A stretch of DNA of 64,000 bases from Saprospiraceae bacterium UBA2365 (lineage in GTDB: Bacteria; Bacteroidota; Bacteroidia; Chitinophagales; Saprospiraceae): contig DDTL01000179.1 of NCBI GenBank assembly GCA_002344345.1, positions 1 through 64,000 on the forward strand, in the 5' to 3' direction. Below the pieces are notes generated by a model that did not search any database, had not been told where the DNA came from, and saw only the letters and a list, made by a program, of their open reading frames with translations. Numbering within the stretch: position 1 is the first letter of the stretch; each line of letters begins with the position of its first letter. A program made the translations under genes and the position numbers. This document shows positions 8,090 through 17,500 of the stretch, in pieces.

Positions 8090-8962
8090 TCACAAATCCT
8101 TCTCCACAATAACTTCCAATGCATTTTTTATCATCCGGTCGATGGTTTCCTGAGGTTTTTGACTGTAGGTTTTTTGAACACGATTGGCTACTATGGCATT
8201 GATAGACATGGCACGATGACCGAGTAATTTTGCCAAACCATAAATTGCTGAGGTTTCCATTTCAAAATTGCAAAAACGATGACCTCTGAAATTAAACAAA
8301 GTCAACTGATCAATAACAGGTCTCATAAACTGTTTTAACCTCAATTCACGGCCCTGTGGCCCGTAAAATCCACCGGCTGTTATCGTCATGCCCCGGTGCC
8401 AACCAACAGGAAAACTTTCCAACAGATGATTGTCAGCTTCAAAAATTGTTGGAATACACATGTTAACCAATTGAGGAAATTTGTTGGAAATTTCATGGAG
8501 AAATGCCTTTTGAAAGGCAGATTTCGGATAATCATAGAAATTCATCAACCCGTCAATGCCAAAGCCATGTGAGGAGATCAGGATGTCATCCACATCGATA
8601 TCTGCCTGTAATGAACCTGAAGTACCCATTCTGATTATGGTCAAAGGCTTTAGTTTATCGCAAATCCGACGTGTTTCAAAATCTATATTTTTCAGTGCAT
8701 CCGCCTCATTGATCATGATGTCAATATTGTCCGGACCTATTCCTGTACCGATCACTGAAATCCGCTTACTACCAATCCGTCCCGTATGAGTGATGAACTC
8801 CCTGTTCTGAACGATCGTATCCACCTGATCAAAATGCATGGTTACCCTCATAACACGTTGTGGATCACCCACTGTGATAATGGTATCGGCCAACTCATCT
8901 TTTGACAATCCCAGGTGATAAACTCTGCCTTCCTTCAATATCAATTCACTCTCCTTTATCAT
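8090..8962 (-). CDS. Nucleoside phosphorylase (uridine phosphorylase-like)
   Basis: The 290-residue protein belongs to the PNP/UDP family, which splits nucleosides with phosphate to give a free base and (deoxy)ribose-1-phosphate in cytoplasmic salvage. Visible motifs are TIITVGDPQRV (phosphate loop), GTGIGPDNIDI, IIRMGTSGSLQ, and the nucleoside-binding FEMETSAIYGLAKLLGHRA. The ATG at 8962 is preferred over a TTG at 8986, because family members begin a few residues before the ELILKEGRVYHL segment. The choice between uridine and purine substrate cannot be made from sequence by eye. It stands alone on its strand, downstream of no obvious partner, and a MITE-like element lies 50 bp past its stop. 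Confidence 0.88.
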   Translation of the reverse strand: MIKESELILKEGRVYHLGLSKDELADTIITVGDPQRVMRVTMHFDQVDTIVQNREFITHTGRIGSKRISVIGTGIGPDNIDIMINEADALKNIDFETRRICDKLKPLTIIRMGTSGSLQADIDVDDILISSHGFGIDGLMNFYDYPKSAFQKAFLHEISNKFPQLVNMCIPTIFEADNHLLESFPVGWHRGMTITAGGFYGPQGRELRLKQFMRPVIDQLTLFNFRGHRFCNFEMETSAIYGLAKLLGHRAMSINAIVANRVQKTYSQKPQETIDRMIKNALEVIVEKDL

Positions 8963-9154
8963 GCTGATAACAGATTTTACATTCAATGAAACAATAAAAT
9001 ATTCAAAAATCGTTCCGTAAATTCACGATTTGTTGATTTGATAATTCGATAACCTGAACATTTGAACATCGCACCAACGGAACATCTCAATCAATCCACT
9101 CCGACATTGAAAAATTTGGGTGAAAAGGATTTCAATTATTCTATCAATAAAGTC

Positions 9155-9162
9155 TACCTTTG
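9155..9162 (+). promoter_or_regulatory. -7 box for the NagB-like/PIG-L fusion gene
   Basis: TACCTTTG matches TAnnTTTG and lies 47 bp before the ATG at 9210. Confidence 0.5.
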
Positions 9163-9209
9163 CAAACTGTTGACTTCGATAAGCAACTGTTTATTAAAAA
9201 GCTAACTAT

Positions 9210-11522
9210 ATGTCTGAACATTTTTCCTCCGTTGAAAAAGCAATGTGCTGCGAATTTGAAAAAAGATTTCCGGTCAATATTTCATATGTTACAGTTAAAA
9301 ATTTTCCACAACTTGGGCTACTTACCGCTTTGCGATTTCTGGAATGGGTAGCAGAAAATCCGGACGGAGTCATCAGTTTACCAACAGGAAAAACACCTGA
9401 GTACTTTATTTCATGGACTAAATTTATACTTGACAACTGGGACAAACCTGACGGACAGACATTCAGGAAGGACCATGGTCTTCTGATAGACCAAAAACCC
9501 AGTTTGAAAAATTTACATTTTGTCCAGATCGATGAATTCTATCCGATCAGTTTAAAACAGCACAATAGCTTTTATCATTACGTACAAAAGTATTATGTAG
9601 AAGATTTTGGCCTGGATAAAAACAAGGGCCTTTTTATCAATTGTGATGAAATCAACCTGGCTGAGGACAAACATTTTGACGAGATCTTCCCGGAAGGGAT
9701 TGTGGATCTGGGCTTAAGATATCGGGAACCAAAAACAGTTTTGGAAAAACTACAGCAACGCTCTATTTTTATGATAGACGCCTGGTGCACCGCTTATGAA
9801 GACAAAATCAGGGAAAAGGGTGGTATCGGTTTTTTCCTGGGCGGGATTGGACCTGACGGTCACATCGCTTTTAATACCAGGGGCTCTGATCACAATTCAG
9901 TTTCCAGATTGACTCAGACTAACTATGAGACACAGGCAGTCGCAGCAGGAGATTTGGGTGGAATTGAGGTTTCCAGAGGGAAACTGGTGATCACCATCGG
10001 ATTACAAACGATCACCTATAATCCTGAGTGTGTCGCGATCATTTTCGCAGCAGGAGAAGCTAAAGCACCGATGGTGAAAGATGCACTCGAAAAACAGCCT
10101 TCCAATATGTACCCTGCATCAGTTTTAACCAGGTTGAAAAACGCTCGTTTTTATCTGACCACGGGGGCAGCAGCCTTCCTGCAAGATGCTGTTTACCACT
10201 ATTATACTTCAACACCCTGGAACCAGGAAAAAACTGACCGCGCTGTCATTGATCTTTGTGTTCGCCTGGATAAATTTGCCGATCACCTGGATATGGACGA
10301 TCTTCAGAATGATCCTTATTGCAGTTTGATCCCGGGTTTGAGCCTGGACATTATTCAGTCAGTCAAGGATTCAATATTGAAGAAAATCAACCGTGGAACT
10401 GAATCACTAAGTCATCAGATGTTTTACCATACGGGTCCGCACCATGACGATATCATGTTGGGTCTATTGCCTCATATACATCGTTTATCCAGAAATGAGA
10501 CCAACAGATCTCATTTTGCGGTGATGACCTCCGGTTTTACTGCAGTCACCAATGATTTTCTGTACCATTTGCTGGTACACACTCGTGAACTTCTGGTAAA
10601 AGGACTCATCCAGATGGTCAATTACGAGGATTTTTTCACCGTAGGCTACAATTTCAAACGGGACAAGGATGTATACCACTATCTGATCAGAGTTGCAACA
10701 GGCAATGCTGACGAGCGTAAAAGAGCTTTTGCACACAGAATGGTTCGCAATATTACCGAAATCTGGAAGGTAAAGGATGTCGAAGAACTGGAGAACAAGA
10801 TGGTGGACGTGATCTCGACATTGCGCAACAGTTACGATGGCGAAAAACTTCCACCACCCATCCAGCGGCTTAAAGGAATGATCCGCGAATTTGAGGAAGA
10901 GCTCGTTTGGGCATACTTCGGTATGACCCATAAGGAGGTACATCATTTAAGGCTCGGGTTTTATACCGGAGATATTTTTACGGAAAAACCGGACAGAAAG
11001 CGGGATGTGGAACCCATCTTGGATCAGTTGCGCCGGATAAAACCGGGCATCATCAGCCTGGCATTTGACCCGGAAGGCAGCGGTCCTGATACCCATTATA
11101 AAGTATTGCAGGCCATTGCAGAGGCTGTCCGGGTATGGAGCAGGGAGACTGATCTTGAACACCTCAGGATTTGGGGATACCGGAATGTCTGGTATAAATT
11201 CCACCCGGCTGAGGTGTCCCATATCGTTCCTGTCTCGCTCAATGCTATGGGTGTGATGGATAATGCCTTTACCAACAGTTATCTGAGCCAGGTGGATGCC
11301 TCTTTCCCCAGCTACCAGCACGATGGCAAATTTTCTGATCTTTCCAACAGGATCTGGGGAGAACAGCTTTATCCGATCCAGTTGCTTCTTGGGAAAAGAT
11401 TTTTCTACCAGAATGAGAGTCCCAGACTGAGAACAACCCATGGATTACTCTTTTTTCATGAGATGAATGTCGAAGAATTCCTCGCTTCAGCCAGGGAACT
11501 GGAGAAAAGTATGGAAGGATGA
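9210..11522 (+). CDS. Fusion of a glucosamine-6-phosphate deaminase-like domain and a PIG-L/LmbE-type deacetylase-like domain
   Basis: The 770-residue protein has two parts. Residues about 20-350 are NagB-like, with SLPTGKTPEYF (phosphate binding), HFVQIDEFYPI, and GGIGPDGHIAFNTRGS (catalytic loop). Residues about 400-730 resemble PIG-L/LmbE N-deacetylases, with GPHHDDIMLG in place of the usual AHPDDE metal motif and GPDTHYKVL supplying a likely third metal ligand. Proteins of this type are known in Bacteroidota as NagB-like proteins about twice the usual length. NagB itself converts glucosamine-6-phosphate to fructose-6-phosphate and ammonia. One polypeptide that first deacetylates and then deaminates an amino sugar is an attractive inference, but the Glu of the PHPDDE motif is Ile here, so activity is uncertain. 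It has its own -7 box and is followed by octamer repeats. Confidence 0.85.
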   Translation: MSEHFSSVEKAMCCEFEKRFPVNISYVTVKNFPQLGLLTALRFLEWVAENPDGVISLPTGKTPEYFISWTKFILDNWDKPDGQTFRKDHGLLIDQKPSLKNLHFVQIDEFYPISLKQHNSFYHYVQKYYVEDFGLDKNKGLFINCDEINLAEDKHFDEIFPEGIVDLGLRYREPKTVLEKLQQRSIFMIDAWCTAYEDKIREKGGIGFFLGGIGPDGHIAFNTRGSDHNSVSRLTQTNYETQAVAAGDLGGIEVSRGKLVITIGLQTITYNPECVAIIFAAGEAKAPMVKDALEKQPSNMYPASVLTRLKNARFYLTTGAAAFLQDAVYHYYTSTPWNQEKTDRAVIDLCVRLDKFADHLDMDDLQNDPYCSLIPGLSLDIIQSVKDSILKKINRGTESLSHQMFYHTGPHHDDIMLGLLPHIHRLSRNETNRSHFAVMTSGFTAVTNDFLYHLLVHTRELLVKGLIQMVNYEDFFTVGYNFKRDKDVYHYLIRVATGNADERKRAFAHRMVRNITEIWKVKDVEELENKMVDVISTLRNSYDGEKLPPPIQRLKGMIREFEEELVWAYFGMTHKEVHHLRLGFYTGDIFTEKPDRKRDVEPILDQLRRIKPGIISLAFDPEGSGPDTHYKVLQAIAEAVRVWSRETDLEHLRIWGYRNVWYKFHPAEVSHIVPVSLNAMGVMDNAFTNSYLSQVDASFPSYQHDGKFSDLSNRIWGEQLYPIQLLLGKRFFYQNESPRLRTTHGLLFFHEMNVEEFLASARELEKSMEG

Positions 11523-11524
11523 GT

Positions 11525-11636
11525 TAATGTTCAAATGTTCAAATGTTGAAAATCCTGACATTCATCGTCAGGAATCTGAAGTTCAAATGTTCGAATGTTC
11601 AAATTTTCGAATCTTCGAATTTTCGAATCTTCAAAT
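11525..11636. repeat. Degenerate 8-bp tandem repeats (ATGTTCAA / TTTCGAAT type) with a central hairpin
   Basis: About three copies of AATGTTCA lie at 11525-11549. Seven consecutive octamers follow at 11581-11636: GTTCAAAT, GTTCGAAT, GTTCAAAT, TTTCGAAT, CTTCGAAT, TTTCGAAT, CTTCAAAT. Between them, CCTGAC (11554-11559) and GTCAGG (11567-11572) form a hairpin. The array begins right after the fusion gene's stop codon and is not coding. Confidence 0.75.
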
Positions 11637-11754
11637 GATCTGTTTTTTTGTAATCAGCATGATTTATGGCTGAAATTGAAGAAAAGCTTTTGGTTGCGGA
11701 TACAAATTCTGGCCGAATGACGTTATCCTATTTTGCTGTAGAATATTGAGATTA

Positions 11755-12339
11755 ATGAACCGGAGTATACTTTTTGGATTATTTGTTGTAAAGCTTAGTG
11801 TGGTCATGTTGATGGCCTTTTTGTTTTTGATGGGAAAACCTGTTTTTGCTCAGGTAAAGTGGCAAACATTTGATAGCAAGGAACCATCATTTTCCGTTTC
11901 AATGCCCGGAACAGTCAGGCTGATGGAAAAAGGAGTTTCGACGCCGACAGGAGAATTTTTAGTACATACCGTTTATGCTGAATCCTCTGTTGATTCAACA
12001 GGTAATTTTTTATATCTGGTCAATTATTTTGAAGCGGATGACATTGATTTTACACCGGACAGCAGTTTCAATGCCTATATATTTCTGGAAGATTTTCTTG
12101 AAAACATAAAAGCGCAGGTTGACGGTACTATTCTTTACAGTCACCGGGACCAATTTGATCAAAATCCTGTATTGGAATACAGGTTAAATTACCGGGATGA
12201 CTTACTGGCGATGAAAGGCCGGATCATCCAGGTAGGGCAGACGATCTACTCGCTCCAGGTTTTCTCAGATAAGAAAAATTCACTCAACAGGAATATGGAC
12301 TCTTTTTTACATTCCTTCAGGCTCATCAATGGGGAATAA
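11755..12339 (+). CDS. Small secreted protein of unknown function
   Basis: I do not recognise this 194-residue protein. It starts with an N-terminal hydrophobic signal region of about 35 residues (MLMAFLFLMGKPVFAQ). The mature part begins KWQTFDSKEPSFSVSMPG, a pattern often seen in small periplasmic proteins that compare a value to a pre-set fold, and it ends SFLHSFRLING. The ATG at 11755 is chosen over an in-frame TTG at 11746. It lies between the fusion gene and a LysE exporter without a shared operon, since gaps of over 200 bp separate it from both. Export to the periplasm or surface is the only supported statement. Confidence 0.65.
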   Translation: MNRSILFGLFVVKLSVVMLMAFLFLMGKPVFAQVKWQTFDSKEPSFSVSMPGTVRLMEKGVSTPTGEFLVHTVYAESSVDSTGNFLYLVNYFEADDIDFTPDSSFNAYIFLEDFLENIKAQVDGTILYSHRDQFDQNPVLEYRLNYRDDLLAMKGRIIQVGQTIYSLQVFSDKKNSLNRNMDSFLHSFRLINGE

Positions 12340-12616
12340 AACTCTATAATTCTTCATCGCAATTACCAATATCTGGATTGGGCTTTATTTTTACATGATT
12401 TACGTCCGCAGAATCATCAGGTAAATATTTTTGTTGTTATTCAGGAGCTTAGCTAATTAGTCTGTTTGCCTGTTAGTCTCTTGGTATTGAGCAAGTATAT
12501 TGAGAAAAAGACAGCTGATTTGTTCTGGAATCGGAGGTTTTAAGCTATTGTGTAAATCATTTGCTATTAGACTAAAGACTAAAAGATTATTGAGCTAAAC
12601 AATTACATTTTTTTGC
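12340..12616. other. Gene-free gap
   Basis: About 280 bp of AT-rich sequence without a credible frame or repeat-family copy. There are short runs such as AGACTAAAGACTAAAAG but no clear terminator hairpin. The only signal is the -7 box at its right end. Confidence 0.5.
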
Positions 12617-12624
12617 TACATTTG
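12617..12624 (+). promoter_or_regulatory. -7 box for the LysE-family gene
   Basis: TACATTTG matches TAnnTTTG and lies 20 bp before the ATG at 12645. Confidence 0.5.
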
Positions 12625-12644
12625 ACATAAATCTGTAGTCCTCT

Positions 12645-13271
12645 ATGGGAAACATCGAATTGATCGGCTCGGTTGCGTTGATACACCTGGTGGCAGTGAT
12701 CAGTCCGGGACCTGATTTCCTGGTGATGGTCAGGAATTCGCTGAGTTTTGGCAGAAGGGTAGGGTTTTGGACAGCCATAGGCATCGGATGTGGTATAATG
12801 ATCCATATATTTTACTCTTTCATAGGCCTGGGATTGCTGATCAGTCAATCTGAAATATTATACAACATTGTCAAATATTTAGGCACTGCCTACCTTATTT
12901 ATCTTGGATATGGAGCTTTCTTTTCAGTTTCAAAACCCCTGGAATTAGAGCAGCAACCAATTTCGGAAAATTCAAACCTCAGTTCTGCGAAGGCATTTCA
13001 AATTGGGTTCCTTACCAATGTGCTCAACCCGAAAGCAACCTTGTTTTTTCTGAGCTTATTTACGATGGTGATCAAGCCCGATGTAGACCGATTTATTTTT
13101 GGTATCATCAGCGTCATTTTAGTTGTCGACACCATGCTGTGGTTCATTTTGCTCAGCTATCTGATCACCTACAAAAATATCAGAATAATATTTGTAAAAA
13201 GGCAAAACGCTTTTAATAAAATATTTGGTGTACTATTATTGCTTATGGCAATAAAAATTATATTTGGTTAA
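12645..13271 (+). CDS. LysE/RhtB-family amino-acid exporter
   Basis: The 208-residue integral membrane protein has the family's N-terminal signature SPGPDFLVMVRNSLSFGRR at about residues 21-40. About six hydrophobic segments follow, and the second conserved block is GFLTNVLNPKATLFFLSLF. Members export amino acids or related compounds through the inner membrane by proton exchange, but the substrate cannot be read from the sequence. The length matches the family. Its stop codon overlaps the stop of the convergent PorP-like gene (13268-13271), so neither transcript has room for a private terminator. Confidence 0.88.
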   Translation: MGNIELIGSVALIHLVAVISPGPDFLVMVRNSLSFGRRVGFWTAIGIGCGIMIHIFYSFIGLGLLISQSEILYNIVKYLGTAYLIYLGYGAFFSVSKPLELEQQPISENSNLSSAKAFQIGFLTNVLNPKATLFFLSLFTMVIKPDVDRFIFGIISVILVVDTMLWFILLSYLITYKNIRIIFVKRQNAFNKIFGVLLLLMAIKIIFG

Positions 13272-14311
13272 AATCTTGGACAAAACAGTGCCTCATTTTC
13301 GTTTTCTCCCAGATAGGAAACAGAAAACTCAAATGTTGAAAAGTTCCTTGTATGATGATAGATCTGATTGATACCGATATCGTAACTCATGCCAAGTAAC
13401 AGGTTTTTCACCTGAACACCCACGAATGGAACCAGGCTGGCAATTGCAACCGTTTCCAGATCTCTTACAATATGTACTCCAAGACCCCCGTGAAATACGT
13501 AATCTTCAGTTGAAAAAGTGGACATCTTCATATTCACGCCCATTTCTACATCCACAAAAGGATTTTGGGCAGTTACGATCAATCTTGGAATGACATGAGT
13601 ATATGCACCGGTTTTAATACTGGCCGCGGTATGAAAAGTGAATTTCGGAATCAGGGAATTTCTGTCGTACACTTCTGAAAACCTGAAGAATGAAACGTTG
13701 GGAACTGTCAGATGGTGAAAGGCAATTCCGGTTTGCAATTCTACATTTCTTACAGGGTTGATCAGGTGCAGCAATCCGATGCTCAGATCTTCAACAGCAA
13801 AATTATTAGCCGGAACGGGTTCATTTGTTGGAAATGAATAGGCATCTACATGGTTAAACTGATCTCCAAAATTGGTTTGCTCGTAATTGATATTTTTCTG
13901 GAGCACACCAAACTGAAATCCAAAACCAAGATAATGAGAGTTTTTCGGATTCAAGGATTTGTGGAAAGCGCCGCTCAATGCAATGAAATTGGTATTAAAA
14001 TCAATGCCTTCAATCCTGTCATTGACAAAATAAATACCTAAGCCTAAGAGATCCCTGCTGGTGCTTTTAAACAGGTTTAAATCATAATTAATATCCCCGG
14101 AAGCTGCAAAAGACTGAAATCCAAAATCCAGTTGATTTGCCCATTGGTTGCGATATTGTGCATTGACACGGACTGAACCGTTGAAAATACCGGTCAATGC
14201 CGGATTTAAATAAGGTGAAGTGACATACCGTTGACTAAAAGCCACATCCTGACCAAAACTATATTGGAAAAATACCCATGTCAAAGCGAAAAGTATGTAT
14301 CTGGATCGCAT
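13268..14311 (-). CDS. PorP/SprF-family type IX secretion/gliding outer-membrane protein
   Basis: The 347-residue protein starts with a signal peptide (MRSRYILFALTWVFF to SFG). It then has the family hallmark DVAFSQRYVTSPYLNPALTG, followed by alternating beta-barrel strands (YRNQWANQL, YLGFGFQFGVLQKN) and the C-terminal FEFSVSYLG. PorP/SprF proteins pair with individual T9SS cargo and help place it on the surface. No adjacent SprB-like cargo gene is present, so its partner is unknown. The ATG at 14311 is preferred over an upstream start at 14449, because the signal peptide begins there and a -7 box at 14328-14335 lies between the two. The gene converges on the LysE gene with a 4-bp overlap. 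Confidence 0.88.
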   Translation of the reverse strand: MRSRYILFALTWVFFQYSFGQDVAFSQRYVTSPYLNPALTGIFNGSVRVNAQYRNQWANQLDFGFQSFAASGDINYDLNLFKSTSRDLLGLGIYFVNDRIEGIDFNTNFIALSGAFHKSLNPKNSHYLGFGFQFGVLQKNINYEQTNFGDQFNHVDAYSFPTNEPVPANNFAVEDLSIGLLHLINPVRNVELQTGIAFHHLTVPNVSFFRFSEVYDRNSLIPKFTFHTAASIKTGAYTHVIPRLIVTAQNPFVDVEMGVNMKMSTFSTEDYVFHGGLGVHIVRDLETVAIASLVPFVGVQVKNLLLGMSYDIGINQIYHHTRNFSTFEFSVSYLGENENEALFCPRF

Positions 14312-14327
14312 GTTCAATAAATTTGCG

Positions 14328-14335
14328 CAAAAATA
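14328..14335 (-). promoter_or_regulatory. -7 box for the PorP/SprF-like gene
   Basis: On the minus strand this reads TATTTTTG, matching TAnnTTTG, and lies 17 bp before the ATG at 14311. Confidence 0.5.
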
Positions 14336-14555
14336 GTAAAATAATAATATGTTCCGTCCACTCCACCAAAATTTAAAAGCAACAGACAGCGCTTTCATCG
14401 GTAATAAGACTTTAATGGCACTAAAGAATAAGGAATGTACCGAATGCATTAAGCTATAACTTAATACCGTTCATATTAGTATCTTTTTACGGTGTTTTTT
14501 AGCTTTCAATACAAGCCCTTCAATGTATTTTCAATTCATTTATATAATTATTTTC

Positions 14556-14563
14556 TATATTTG
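14556..14563 (+). promoter_or_regulatory. -7 box for smc, very close to the start codon
   Basis: TATATTTG matches TAnnTTTG and ends only 6 bp before the ATG at 14570. Transcription would start at or next to the start codon, which implies a leaderless or near-leaderless mRNA. Confidence 0.5.
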
Positions 14564-14569
14564 CGGTCA

Positions 14570-17500
14570 ATGCAACTGAAATCTATATATATCAAAGGGT
14601 TCAAAAGCTTTCCTGTTGAGACTGTTATTCATTTCAACGAACGGGTGACTGGTGTTGTTGGACCTAATGGCTCCGGCAAATCCAATATTGTCGATGCCAT
14701 CAGATGGGTGTTGGGTGAACAAAAGACTTCTGAACTGAGGCTAAGTGAAATGACTGATGTTTTATTTAATGGCACAAAGAAAAGAAATAAAAGCGGTCTC
14801 GCTCAGGTAACCCTTCATTTCGACAATACAAAAAACCTGATCCCCACAGAATACAACCAGGTTTCAATTTCCAGGCTGCTTTTCCGGAATGGTGAAAGTG
14901 AATATAAGATCAACGATGTGCCTTGCCGTTTAAAAGACATCAAATCCTTGTTTACTGACACCGGCGTCAGTTCTGATTCTTATGCCATCATAGCGCTCAA
15001 TATGGTGGACGAACTATTGACCAATTCGAACGGTTCCAGGGTCAGAATGATGGAGCAAGCCTCTGGAATCAGCAGATACAAACAAAGGAAAAAAGAAACC
15101 ATCAACAAACTGCAGTCAACTGAAATTGACCTCAGCAGGGTAGAGGATCTGTTGTTCGAAATTTCAAACAATCTGGAAAGCCTTGAAAAACAAGCAAAAA
15201 GAGTTGAAAGATATAATAAGATCCGGGAAGATTACAAAAGCGTCAGCCTCCAGCTCTACCTTAAAAAATATGACGACCTGCATGATTCAACTCAACAAAT
15301 AAATTCAAGAATACTGGAAGAAACAACCGTTTTAAAAGAATTTGAAGCCAAAATGACAATTCTTGAGGCTGAACTCATGCGAGAGAAAAAGGAAATTGTG
15401 GATAATGAATCCAGCCTGAGCGCATTTCAGAAAGAGATCAATGAGCTTCTGGACAGCGTAAGGAAACAGGAAAACCAAAAACAACTTTTACTTCAGCAAT
15501 TACAACACAATCAACAAAAACTGATACTTACAGAAGAAGAACAGACAAGGCTTGAAAAACAGATCAGCGAAAATGAGGTTATCATCGGGTCACTAAATGA
15601 ACGTGTTCATGCTGAACAGGCTCTGCACAAAAACATTGAAGATAAGGACCTTCAGCTGAACAATGAATATGAAGCGATTAAAAAATCATATTATGAAGCG
15701 AAAGCGGATCATGACTCGCTGACAAATAAAAGAAAAAATCTGGGTGAATCTAAACACCAGTTTGAAAAATCTCTTGCTGTACTCGAAAACCAGATAGAAA
15801 ACCTTGAAATCAGCATTCACAGAAAAAGGCAGATGATGGAGCAATTGCTTCAGGATTCTGATAATGTAAAAGAGGAACAAAAGCAGGCACAAATAAAACT
15901 CGATCAGCAGGAATTGCTATTGAAATCACAGATGGAGGATCATGCAAGTAAAAATGATAAGATCTTGATGCTCAATAAGCAACGGAATGATTTGCGTAAT
16001 GAAAAAGATAAGATTACGAGAAGACTGGATGCCCGTATCAATGAATATGACCTGATCAAAAGTATGGTGGATTCACTTGAAGGTTATCCCGAATCGATTA
16101 AATTCCTCAACAAGCATTTGGACACCAAGCCTGTTATTTTGTCTGATCTGTTGTATGCACCGGATAAATATAAAATTGCAATAGAGAATTTTTTGGAACC
16201 CTACCTCAACTATTTTGTTGTGGATAGCTTTTCTGAAGCAGTGGAGGCTCTCTTATTGCTCAAGAAAGCACAGAAAGGGAAAGCCAATTTTTTTATTCTG
16301 GATCAAATCCCTGAACAGATTCCTGTGACAGATGAACTGGATGGATTGCAACCTGCATTGAATTTTCTTGAATATGACGAAAAGTACCACCGCCTTATTT
16401 CCAGATTGTTGGAAAATGTTTTCATCACCGATCTCGGTTTAGACGACATAGATCTGCTGAGTTCGGGTTTAAAAGAGGAACCATTCATCATTCTTGATAA
16501 AAACGGCACCTTTACCACTACCAATTTCACCGTATCCGGAGGGTCTGTTGGCTTATTCGAAGGAAAGAAGATCGGGAGAAGGAAGAATCTGGAAAAACTG
16601 GAGGAAGAGATCCGACGTTTAAAACAGGAGAATACCTTGATGGATGGTAAAATCATTGTGGTCTCCAATGAGATCGGCCACCTCGAAGCTGATTTGAAGG
16701 GACATTCCCTGGACGATTTAAAAAATAAGATCCAGCAAAGCAGGATCCGACTTGCTCAGTTCTCAACTACATTGAACGGTAAAGTTCAGCGTCTGGACGC
16801 TTTAAAGGCAGAAGTCCATTCGGAAATAGAAGACATTGAACAAATGAAGTCCCTTATCCTTAAAAACAGGCAATCGATCCAGCAACTAGAAGTTGAACTT
16901 GCCTCAATTTTGTCCGGAAATAACATGAATGATTCAAATTTACAGTCCATTTCCGACAGACTCGCTGATATCACAGAAGCAAAAAACCAACAGCATATCG
17001 AACTGATCAAACACCAGAACCTGATCAATACTCTGGAAAACGAACTGGGCTATAAAATGACAGATTTAAACAAGATGTCAGAGAAATATGGTCTTAATAA
17101 GACAGTTTTGACTGACATCACTGAAATGTTGCTGGTGCTGGACAAGGATCTTGCTATATTGGAACAGTCATTGGTCGCAGATTATAACAGGAAAAAGGAG
17201 AAAGAGCTACATCTCGGTGATGTGGAAAAAGATTTCTATGCAAAAAGAGGAAAAGTCCACGAAATGGAAGAGCAGGTAACCGTGGAACGAAGGAATATTT
17301 CACAATCAAATTTCCTCGTGAATGAACTTAAAGAAAAACTGCAGGATATCCGGTTTAAAGTCATCAGTATCAAGGAAAGATTACAGATTGAATTCAACAC
17401 TTCTCTCGATTCCGTGATACAGATTGAAAGATCTTTAGTACCACTTGATGAGTTGGAAGAAGAACAGGAAAAGCTAAAGCGAAAAATCGATCATTTCGGA

